In this document: piece after piece, positions 55,829-64,000 of the stretch
Layout: the number at the start of each line of letters is the position of its first letter
Numbering within the stretch: the stretch's first letter is position 1
Source: Ceratodon purpureus
Lineage: Eukaryota; Streptophyta; Bryopsida; Pseudoditrichales; Ditrichaceae
Length of the DNA stretch: 64,000 nucleotides
Assembly (NCBI GenBank): GCA_014871385.1
Contig: CM026424.1
Span: 6,129,320-6,193,319 of the forward strand
Reading direction: 5' to 3'
The notes under the pieces: generated by a model
The model's database searches: none
Seen by the model: the letters and a program-made list of their open reading frames with translations, nothing else
What the model was told of the DNA's origin: nothing
Translations under genes and position numbers: made by a program

Positions 55829-57865
55829 TCAAAAATACTCGTCTGATTCTCCAGACAGCCACTCTGAATCGAGGTAACCCAGCTGCGGTCTGCTGCCCTG
55901 TCTCCCCTTCCTGCGGCCCTTGCTACGAAGTGATCTCTCCCTATCCCCGACTAAGCCCCCATCGTTGCATATTCTCTTCCTGCCATTCACCTTCTCACCC
56001 TGTATCGTATTCGGCTGGGGCTGGTGTTCCTCCAGATGCTCGATTCGGCTGGCTAAGCTGTGGATGATGTCGTTCTGTTGCTTACCCCAATGCAACACCT
56101 TCCCGACAACATCCTTCAGTTTCCGATTCTCCTCCAGCAGCTGTTCCAGAAGTGCACGATCTGACAAGGAATTAGTTTCACCAGCATCACTCGAAATCTG
56201 GGGCTGCCCTACTTGCAACCCCTTGGCACTGTACTGCGGTTGCAAAGACGTAGGGCAGGCCGGAATCATCCACCCATCACCTGCGTCTGTCGCTCTCTCC
56301 TCCACGCCGCGAGTGCAGGTAAGGGGATCATCACCGATTACTCCCAACGTATCCAGTTCTGGCCTCTCTGCTCCATCTGTCACCCTGAATGTCTCAGCGC
56401 TCCTCTCCACGCCGTGACTCTCTTCACGGTTCTCCATCGAGTCTTCCTTCACCATCGGCTCACCATCAAAATCTGTTGGAGGTGCAACTCCTGCGGGATC
56501 GTCCACTCCAGAGGTTTCTTCGCGATCGCTTTCGACATCCATGGGTGGTACAACATGTGGAAAATCAGCTGCCTCCACGTTTGCATCGTCAATGTCACGA
56601 GCCAAGGCCACCGCTGGCGACTCCTTTTCAATGTCCATTGGAACCTCGGCTGCAACCTGTGTAAACCCTAACTCCGAACAATCCTGTTGTGCATCTTTGA
56701 CCATGCTCTCGCCAATTGTGGACTCTGGAGGAGAGCCACCCTGATCTCCACCGTTATCGTCCGCTACACGCTGCTCAGAAGTGGAAATCTCAGCGCTCTT
56801 GCTACAGTCAGAGTCGTATACAGGGCCGTCACTCCCCTCCACAGGTGCAGACACTTGCTCCATTGCTTCTTGATGCCCAGCGGCAGCAATGGCAGACTCC
56901 GCTTCAACCTCTGGTGCCTCCTCGACATCCACATCTTCCACATTGCTCTTGTTCTCCTCGACTTCCATTTCCTCGACGGCTTCTTCTGCGGCAGGGATGC
57001 TCACGTCACCATCGACCCCTTGCTCCGCCGCATCACAGACTTCACTCTTCGCCTCAGCGACAATGTCATTTCCATCCACACCGGCCACAGTCCCCTCCTC
57101 CGCCACAATACCATCCACGCCGGCCACATTCTCCTCCTCAGCCACCTCCTCAGACATCGAATCAAGTTTCTCCTGAAACACCAACAGCTCCTTCGCCGCG
57201 GCCTTGCGAACGAGTCGCACCTCCGGATGCACGCCTTGCAGCTGGTCCAACCGAAGCAGCAACGCCATGATACCCTCCGTCCACCTCAGCCTCTCCTGCG
57301 GGTCACTACACAGCTTCGCCCGCTGCTCTCTCCCCTCCAGCTTGCGCCTGATTTCCTGAAACTCCTCTCTCACCTTCATGATCACCCTCAAGTGCTTCAG
57401 AGGCTCGGTCCTCCGCACAGAATAGCCACGATAAACCCCCTGGATCTTCCTCGCGGCAACATCCTCGCTCTCAAACCTCACCACCGGCCGCGCCACTTCA
57501 ACCTTCTCTCTCCGCAACACCTCCGGCTGCGACTTCGCCTCCACAGCCACATTCCCATCCGTAACAGGAATCGTCCTCACAGTCTTTCTCTCCGCAACCG
57601 GCTCCTCCACCTTCACCTTCCCCGGAAAGTGATTCTCCACCTGCTCCCTCCTCCGCTGCTCATACGGATGCTGCTCGTAAACGGGACGCTGCTCGTACAC
57701 AGGCCGACGCTGCTCATAAACAGGACGTTGCTCGTACACCGAACCGCCTGGACGATAGTTATACCGAGCCCTGGGCTGCGTCCGAGGATACGCAAACGCC
57801 CCGCTGTAAGGATCCCACATGTTGTCGAAGAATCCTCCACCCATCACTCCTCTCAAGACGCTCAA
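55829..57865 (-). CDS. BAG6: IQ-motif BAG-domain co-chaperone, BAG6-like (678 aa)
   Basis: Plant BAG proteins with an IQ motif bind calmodulin and, through the BAG domain, the Hsp70 ATPase; Arabidopsis BAG6 is heat- and immunity-related. One open frame on the reverse strand. The N-terminus holds five PVYEQ-type repeats (residues 44-70). The IQ motif is at 137-154 (AARKIQGVYRGYSVRR) and the BAG domain at about 160-238 (LKHLRVIMKVREEF through KELLVFQEKLD). A long acidic, low-complexity middle (240-560) follows. A coiled coil near the C-terminus (LLEENRKLKDVVGKVLHWGK) resembles the Arabidopsis BAG6 tail, then a basic stretch ends DSEWLSGESDEYF. Shorter than Arabidopsis BAG6 (just over 1,000 aa). 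No intron. A perfect heat-shock element lies about 235 bp upstream. BAG5/7-like naming is possible. Confidence 0.88.
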   Translation of the reverse strand: MSVLRGVMGGGFFDNMWDPYSGAFAYPRTQPRARYNYRPGGSVYEQRPVYEQRRPVYEQRPVYEQHPYEQRRREQVENHFPGKVKVEEPVAERKTVRTIPVTDGNVAVEAKSQPEVLRREKVEVARPVVRFESEDVAARKIQGVYRGYSVRRTEPLKHLRVIMKVREEFQEIRRKLEGREQRAKLCSDPQERLRWTEGIMALLLRLDQLQGVHPEVRLVRKAAAKELLVFQEKLDSMSEEVAEEENVAGVDGIVAEEGTVAGVDGNDIVAEAKSEVCDAAEQGVDGDVSIPAAEEAVEEMEVEENKSNVEDVDVEEAPEVEAESAIAAAGHQEAMEQVSAPVEGSDGPVYDSDCSKSAEISTSEQRVADDNGGDQGGSPPESTIGESMVKDAQQDCSELGFTQVAAEVPMDIEKESPAVALARDIDDANVEAADFPHVVPPMDVESDREETSGVDDPAGVAPPTDFDGEPMVKEDSMENREESHGVERSAETFRVTDGAERPELDTLGVIGDDPLTCTRGVEERATDAGDGWMIPACPTSLQPQYSAKGLQVGQPQISSDAGETNSLSDRALLEQLLEENRKLKDVVGKVLHWGKQQNDIIHSLASRIEHLEEHQPQPNTIQGEKVNGRKRICNDGGLVGDRERSLRSKGRRKGRQGSRPQLGYLDSEWLSGESDEYF

Positions 57866-58098
57866 ATTCTACTCAGGGAAATTCTCCGAACTCTCAAATC
57901 CGCTGTGTATTGCTCAATTTCAAGACTATCTAACTCTCCAAACTCTTGCGTAAGCGACACTATGACGTAAATCTGCGACTGCGAACACTCAACTAGGCAG
58001 AGATTGCTATGAGACTCAAGCTGTGAACTCGAAGAATGACGATCCGGGCAGCGAAGCGGCTCATTTGTAAGAAGGTGGCCAACTTCCAAGTGTTGCTG

Positions 58099-58111
58099 GA
58101 ATTTTCTGGAA
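58099..58111. promoter_or_regulatory. Heat-shock element upstream of the BAG gene
   Basis: GAA-tt-TTC-tg-GAA, a perfect three-unit HSE, about 235 bp upstream of the BAG start codon at 57865 and so in its expected promoter. Known heat induction of plant BAG6 genes makes this a sensible HSF site. Confidence 0.65.
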
Positions 58112-58166
58112 CCTGGCAGTCGCTTCGCCCGTGTTCTAGGACATTCGGTCGTTGAGGCCCTCCCAG

Positions 58167-58222
58167 GCTGATGTGGCGTCCTTTGGTGCTGATGTGGCGT
58201 CCTTTGGTGCTGATGTGGCGGT
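58167..58222. repeat. 21-bp tandem repeat upstream of the BAG gene
   Basis: GCTGATGTGGCGTCCTTTGGT occurs twice head to tail, then a partial third copy (GCTGATGTGGCGG). It lies just beyond the heat-shock element in the BAG promoter region. Confidence 0.8.
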
Positions 58223-58987
58223 AGGGCTGCTTCTGTGGAGAGACATCAACCAGGGTAGGCTCTGATGACTTGGAGATTTCTAGAGCACTATTTTGTAGTT
58301 GGTTCTTTCGTTCTTTCCTTCCCAAGTTCTTTCGTTCTTTTCTTGTTGTTGTGAAAGCTTTATGGAGGTTAGCGCACTGAAAGTTATACAATACTTTGAC
58401 AGGTTTCTTTATTTCTCCCCAACGAGCATGGCTCAGATGCCAAGTTTGGTGGGGTTCATGTGTTAGCTCTTTGTGTTTTGGGGTCCGAGGGTCTTTTTTG
58501 GGTTCCTTTATTTGCAAAATTGAAGTTCTATGGCCTGAATACCTTTTGGGATCAAGAAGGGTTTCACTTAATCGTATTAATAGAGGGAGAGATTTGCCCC
58601 ACTTCTTCCACTCCTGAACAAAACCTTAGCTTGGAGTCGCGCTCAATGGAGGACTCAGACAGTTCCTAATTTGACACTATTTATTCGAAATGTCTTAGAT
58701 TTTGCATACAAGACAGCAATAGTGTAGATTATAAGAGAAGTTTGTAGTGTAAATAGTAAGTTACTTTATGCTTAGGTCAAAAATTGCTTGATTAGTAACG
58801 CGACTCTGAGAGACATGGAGAGAAGGCACCAAATTAGGGTTAGAAATTTGAAAAGGCTATTACGATTTTATGTAAAGAAGAGTTATGGTTTGATAAATAT
58901 CAATTTTGAATACTATAATGGGAAAGATTTAAGAATATGGATGCCAGCCATCTAGTGAGATAAAAATAGATGTTTTTCTCCATATCA
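58223..58987. other. BAG upstream region and AT-rich spacer
   Basis: Distal promoter DNA with several TTC/GAA-rich strings (TTCTTTCGTTCTTT near 58303-58340), then AT-rich spacer. No gene recognised. Confidence 0.45.
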
Positions 58988-59255
58988 CCATAGCAGGTTT
59001 GTTACCTACTGTACGAATATATATCCTTTTGAAAAAACAAGGTTTGTCTTCCAAAATCGAATCTCTTTATCATTGTTTTTTAGCAAAAGAATCCACCAAA
59101 AATGACCTCAGATGGCTCAAAAATTACCAAATATTGCCAAAATTCATTTCTTCTACTTTTTCTTCTTTATCTTCATTATTTTTTTATTTTTACATTTTTT
59201 CTTTTTAGGATTATTTTTAGGCAAAATTGCTATGGTGTTACATTATTGAAACAAG
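58988..59255. mobile_element. AT-rich MITE, copy C
   Basis: Left end CACCATAGCAGGTTTG and right end (complement) CACCATAGCAATTTTG form a 16-bp imperfect inverted repeat. Internal blocks ACAAGGTTTGTCTTCCAAAA and TTTTAGCAAAAGAATCCACC match copy A (13329-13591) in order and spacing. Target duplication unclear. Confidence 0.6.
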
Positions 59256-59314
59256 GTGATTGTTGTTTACAAATTAGTGGGGGTGAAAGTAACCTTAATC
59301 ATATGTGATCCATA

Positions 59315-59433
59315 CACTAGTAGAAACCATGCCTTCCATGTCCAAAACCTTTGGTCAAATTGGTCATAATCTAGTCACTTATGACCAATATGACCAAAAG
59401 TTTTGATCATGTACAGCATGGTTTTCACTAGTG
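59315..59433. mobile_element. 119-bp CACTA-type MITE with ATA target duplication
   Basis: Left end CACTAGTAGAAACCATG and right end (complement) CACTAGTGAAAACCATG; the inverted repeat extends about 54 bp from each end, so the element is almost entirely a foldback. ATA flanks it (59312-59314 and 59434-59436). CACTA ends plus a 3-bp duplication are diagnostic of the CACTA (EnSpm) superfamily. Confidence 0.8.
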
Positions 59434-59744
59434 ATAGTCAGTCCTTTTGTTTTCATTTTTTATGAAGTGCTGAAGTGGAAATATAAAATGTTAGACCGGT
59501 GCTGCAAATTGCAATATTCATCCACATATTGAATAGAAAATATCACATTAAAAGATATCACATATTAATAATTGTATGTAATTCATTCATAATCTGGCAA
59601 TTACATCCAAGATATTATTCTAGTTTAAAATTTTATGGCAAAAACTTCATGATTTTTGGCCATTTTGCACCATTTTTTAGCCAAACAATTTTTTTTTTAA
59701 TGCAATCTGGCACAATTTTGTCTAAAATAAAAACGCTGGTGATA

Positions 59745-59957
59745 GTAGTTTCAGAAACCTTGTGGTTTTGGAGTAATGTTTTTTTTAAACCTCTATTTAC
59801 TGGAAAAGATTTGGTCAAATTAGTCAAAATCTAGTCACTTATTACCAATATGATCAAAAGTTTTGATCGTGTACAACATGGTTTCTTCTAGTGAAAGTAG
59901 TTTCAAAAATCCTATAATTTTGGAGTAATGTTTTTTTCCAACCTCTATTTGCTGGAA
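59745..59957. repeat. Direct repeat of about 60 bp flanking a second CACTA-MITE relic
   Basis: GTAGTTTCAGAAACCTTGTG at 59745 and GTAGTTTCAAAAATCCTATA at 59897 begin two similar ~60-bp copies, both running through TTTTGGAGTAATGTTTTTTT to CCTCTATTT. Between them (about 59806-59893) lies a segment clearly related to the CACTA MITE at 59315 (GGTCAAATTAGTCAAAATCT ... TCTAGTG) that lacks its left end. Confidence 0.65.
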
Positions 59958-62900
59958 TTAGTGATATTATTTATGATATTTATCTGTATAAATGCATGTA
60001 TATCTTAATCATACTTCAATCGAACAAGTGCCAATTAAACCTTGGTAAGATCATTTTTTGAAAAATAAGAATGTTATTGTACAAAGCAGTTTCGAAAATT
60101 AAAAATTTACTAATCTCATCGGAAATATCGCATTGTTGCATTCTCTTGAATGCTAGTCCTTCAATAATAAACCCCAAGAAAATATCGTTCCTAATTGGCT
60201 ACTCCTTTGCACATGCGGTGCGCAAAGATGCCACTGTAATTCAAGATATAGATCGGATATTCTTTGTGTTCAAGGTTTACCATACAAAAATGACCCCCCC
60301 CCCCCCCCCCACAAAAATAGACCCCAATCTTATCATACAATTTATCAAATTCATATACTCCAATGATTGTTTTTCCCTAGAAACACTTGAAGCTAAACTA
60401 ACAAATACATACCATTAATTGCTAGCATTGCCGCTAAAGGATGGAAAGTCGACCCCCTTATTGAGGCAATACAATATGCCATTTATATCCTCCTACACAA
60501 AAGAAGATTAGAAAACCACCAATTGCTACTAAAAACATTAGACCTCCCAAAGTCAAAACTAAAAATTTTCTAGTACTTAGAGCTACTTTATTGTTAGCAA
60601 TAGGTGTAATGTCTCTTGTCACGCATGTTGGACTATTGGTTGGCACAATTTATTTCTTATGTGCAATTGCTCACTCAACAATACCAAGCTACTTCATCCC
60701 CCACATGAGCTCAAACGAGTCCATCAGGGTTTGAACCCGAACCAGTTAAATAAGACAAACGCTCATCATCAACCAGAGCTCGCAGCTTGGTGTTCCAACT
60801 CACATTAGGGTTCCTTATTATAGTTACTTGTGACTAAAGTGTCTGCTCTTGAAAAAAAAAAGGAAGCGGACGCGGGCGCGCGGAGGGGGGGGGGGGGGGG
60901 GAGGAGGAGGAAGAGGTGGTAGATCTTTACTTTGATACCTTTGTCATGTGGGCATAAGTGGAATTTCGTTTTTCTTGAAAGTCTATGCTTCAATTTTACA
61001 ACTTTAAACATTGAGATTCAAAATTTAACCCTTCATAGATTTTATGTTGTTTGCATTTTATACTATATGCGACCAAAATATGGTCACATAGATTACAAAG
61101 GATTAAACAAGAGGTTGATAATTGTTAATAGAAGCAGCTCAATGGGTGTAGATAATAAAGTTATTAGTATAAAATTTTAGCATTTGCCTCATCTTTCCAC
61201 TCTTTTTCATCTTCTTCTTCATTTTTCAATCAAAACATATTCAAATAAAATATATCACATGTATTATAAGATGCAGAATAAAATTTTCAAAAATGTTCAA
61301 CAAAAAACAATGTAGATGGTTATGTGCATTTGTAGATGAAACTATGATTTGGAATAATTTCTTTTCTTATAAGAACTTCAATAGAGAAAATTCAGCCAAA
61401 GAATGCATGCTAGTGCTATATGCAAATATTGTGCCAAGCATCATTTCATGCTAACCATACAATTCCAATTATTATAACACATTACATTTGATTTAATCAT
61501 TCAGTAGTTCATTGCATTATGGGTGACATAGGTTGGATATCACATATTTTATGCTCATTTAAGTTATCTAGATCTTGATGATGGTATAGAATTTAATGTC
61601 ATTATTGCATAAAATTTCAATCAAATAACTATAGTTGTCTGATTGAAATTTTTCTCAATAAAGCATCTATGACGCAATTCCTTCACAAGGCTAGTTGTAT
61701 CTCGATGTAGGAAGGATTGTTCAAGGGAAATGTCGGATGACAGTTGAGTTTGCTACATTCAAAAACTCTATTTTGAAATTAGACGCAGACTATCCTACTT
61801 TATTCTCTTCCTACAAATTCCAAGACATTAATTGCACTTATCGTGTTCTTTAGAATTTTTGCCCAAACTACTCTTCTTTTAACACTTCTTTATAACACTT
61901 TCTTCTATGGCATCGTTTAGATTCTCCTCAAAGGCTTCTTCCTCTTTCGATGTAAATCAAGCACATTTTCTACACATTAGCACCATCTCAAATCATTTCA
62001 TTTGTTTTCTCAGCATTGCATTTTTTTCTAAGAATTGTCTTCAATTCTCAAAGTATCATTTTCATGATTGCATTTTTCTACAGATTAAAAATAAACATAT
62101 TTGAAATGAGTGCAATGAATTCATTGTATAAGGAATGAAACGAAAGTTTTTGAAATCAAAAGGAAATTAGAATATAGTAACCTTTAATATAAGTAAAAGA
62201 CTGGCACATAAGAAAAGTTGCTAGGAGGAAAAATAAATAATTTGATTCAAGCAAATCTATGCCGGTACACTTTAAAGAGAAACTTTGTAGAAGATGGACA
62301 AACAAATTACGTAATAATTCAACAATATAATGTCCAAATACATTCTGCAAGAATAATTAGCAAAATTAATGATTCGATTACTTTTATCAATGAATAAAAC
62401 ATAACAAACATCTTTCACATAAATTTTAACTAAAAATTAGAGATTAAATATGAAAAAAATAAAAGCTAATGCAATCATAAAAAGACATAATACACAAAAA
62501 GAAAAAAGAAAAAAATACAATAATCAACAAAAATAAGCTACACAAAAAAAAATCAAAAATTGACATACACAAGACTTCACTTGTAAAAATCCAACAACAA
62601 GAGACATCCATTTCATTTACCACCAACTCCCTGCCTTCCACCCCAGCGTGATCCATAAATAAACACTGCTAATGCATTTATACAAGACTCTACGTCCTTC
62701 AAAACTAAATTGACCCCGCAACTGATTTTTCACCTTCCAAAGTAGAAACCTTTTGGTTCATTATGGCTTTAGGATCTTTTTTTGAATTAAAGAATGTTAT
62801 TGGTCAGGGTGAAGATTTGGCTAAGAGCAAAAACTTCACAATAACATAAAATGAGCAAGTTTGTAGATCATTCTTAGCAATCAGCCAAGAACCCATTGTC

Positions 62901-63636
62901 AACCACGAGCCAAAAAATATGCTTCTTAAATGAGGATGCAAAGTGATACAAAGAAAGGAAGCCGAAAGAATATGAAAGTAGGATTTCAAGAGGTTTGGAG
63001 TCTAAACGAGGAACAATAAGAATAGATGTTGCAAAATTTTGTGGATGCTATAAGATGTACAAGGTTTGAGAGAGTCTAACTTAGTTGAACAAGATGGTAT
63101 TAACAAAATTCATGGATTGCAAAGACAAATAAACCTTCCTAAAAACCTTAATTTATATTTGTTTTTTACTAATTGATTTTGAGAAAGGCTACCTACTAGA
63201 TAGACATTTGAAGAAAAACAAACAAGGATGAGTAAGTTGTGAAACAAGTAGCAAGAGCCATAATTACACCAATAATTAATAGTAAAAGTACTATGTCTTT
63301 ACTTGAAGTTGAAATCAAGGTTTGCTGCAATTGATGTCGTAAAGACACAAGAAGTCAGATATATGTAAATTTTGAAGCATTTGAAGTATAATAAGCAAGT
63401 CAAAGTGGCTTTAAACTTCTCAAACCATCAAGAGGAGGCAATGAAGAGATCTATTGCAACTACTTGAGAGATGGATAATGCAACAACAAATAAGGTTCAA
63501 ATATTAGTTGACCAACATGCCATTAAGATGTTGACTATGGTCGACTCTTCAGGTGTTAAATCAGGTGTTAAATTCACTCTTCAATTACAGAGGTTAGACT
63601 CAATATGAAATTTTTATATTGAATAAAAATACATAC
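59958..63636. other. AT-rich terminal spacer
   Basis: Very AT-rich DNA with homopolymer tracts (a C run near 60295-60311, a G run near 60885-60901). A possible tRNA-like promoter segment lies at 60720-60785. No conserved coding frame was found; scattered 60-115 codon open frames are what such composition yields by chance. Confidence 0.5.
60720..60785 (-). repeat. Possible tRNA-derived SINE head (A- and B-box-like motifs)
   Basis: On the reverse strand GAGCTCTGGTTGATGATGAG resembles an A box. GGGTTCAAACCC follows about 25 bp later and fits the B-box consensus. Flanking sequence does not fold into an evident tRNA, so a SINE or tRNA relic is more likely than a tRNA gene. Ends not determined. 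Confidence 0.3.
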
Positions 63637-63907
63637 CTTTTTCAAACCACAAAATAAAGCTGAAAGCAGCATCACTGCGGTCAATGTGCGGAATGGCCAA
63701 TAAAATTTCGGTCAATCCTATGGTAGTGAAGGATGCACCCTCCAATTTACCCATAAAGTGACCCATGTTCAAACCTATCAAATTCCTCAACTCATCCATC
63801 CATGAGCTGAAGTAATTATCGAAATTATCACTCACAAATTTAGCAAACACTCTTGCTACTTCATGTAATTGTTCTTTTCTTGATCCATTATATTTGAATT
63901 CATTTGA
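63637..63907 (-). CDS. Probable internal exon of an unidentified gene
   Basis: A 271-bp open stretch on the reverse strand with a T-rich acceptor (TTGTCAG just above 63907) and a consensus donor (AAAAG then GTATGT below 63637). Translation is protein-like: EVARVFAKFVSDNFDNYFSS, WMDELRNLIGLNMGHFMG, then SDAAFSFILWFEKG. I recognise no family. Upstream exons would lie past the window end, and I could not find the next exon downstream. It may be a host gene end or transposon-derived. Confidence 0.35.
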
Positions 63908-64000
63908 CTGACAATTTTATTCGTAAATACTATATGGTGTCGCTCCCATAACTCTAGAATTATATAATACCATTGCGTCTTTCTGATCAACCCTCTCTCT

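Noticed and set aside
56687-57970. 427-codon forward open frame opposite the BAG gene
   Set aside because: Its Leu/His/Arg-rich content is the antisense shadow of the acidic, GC-rich BAG coding sequence. The reverse frame has IQ and BAG motifs.
60295-60311. Poly-C run (and poly-G near 60885-60901)
   Set aside because: Simple homopolymers of the kind seen across this genome; could also be assembly-sensitive. No structure beyond that.
60727-60738. Possible tRNA gene
   Set aside because: B-box-like palindrome present, but no acceptor stem or anticodon arm could be formed around it by eye.
1-64000. CRISPR arrays, operons or bacterial-type features
   Set aside because: Intron-containing plant genes throughout; no regularly spaced repeat-spacer arrays and no polycistronic layout.

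Overview
The window is nuclear DNA of a land plant. The evidence is multi-exon genes with GT-AG introns of about 70-380 bp and plant-type families: GRV2/RME8, MLO, a TPR10-like ankyrin-TPR protein, a plastid J-domain protein, DUF641/GIL1 and BAG6-like. It also carries a Ty3/gypsy chromovirus, a plant L1-type LINE and PPR gene debris. AT-rich spacers around GC-balanced exons, plus the gene set, suggest a bryophyte or other early-diverging plant. That placement is inference; no species can be named from the sequence alone.

Layout. 1-6.05 kb: the 3' part of a GRV2 gene (+), entered in its J domain. 7.06-11.19 kb and 16.72-20.97 kb: two tandem MLO genes (-), whose exons can be followed completely (590 and 603 aa). 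The first meets GRV2 tail to tail. 24.57-30.84 kb: a young Ty3/gypsy chromovirus with 415-bp LTRs and a 5-bp target duplication. 31.38-37.90 kb: a complete but inactivated L1-type LINE with a 16-bp target duplication. 37.9-43.2 kb: AT-rich DNA with two terminal-inverted-repeat elements and a diverged tandem duplication holding PPR remnants. 43.2-47.26 kb: an ankyrin-TPR gene (-). 50.54-52.66 kb: a plastid-type J-domain gene (+). 52.93-54.13 kb: an intronless DUF641/GIL1-like gene (-). 55.83-57.87 kb: an intronless IQ-BAG gene (-). 57.9-64 kb: AT-rich DNA with small transposon relics and one probable orphan exon.

The genes do not form one pathway. Proteostasis and trafficking recur (GRV2 J-protein, TPR co-chaperone-like protein, plastid J-protein, BAG regulator), but these are ordinary dispersed plant genes. 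The signals most worth a second look lie in the mobile DNA. The chromovirus LTRs carry dense, perfectly phased heat-shock elements. Their predicted transcript start is complementary over 11 nt to the base run just inside the 5' LTR, as in Tf1-type self-priming. A 662-bp element with TTAA duplications and CCCCCTAACGTCCA ends looks piggyBac-like, which would be unusual in a plant. The BAG gene also has a perfect heat-shock element upstream.

Exon boundaries were read by eye from splice consensus, reading frame and remembered family sequence. No alignment or search was run.
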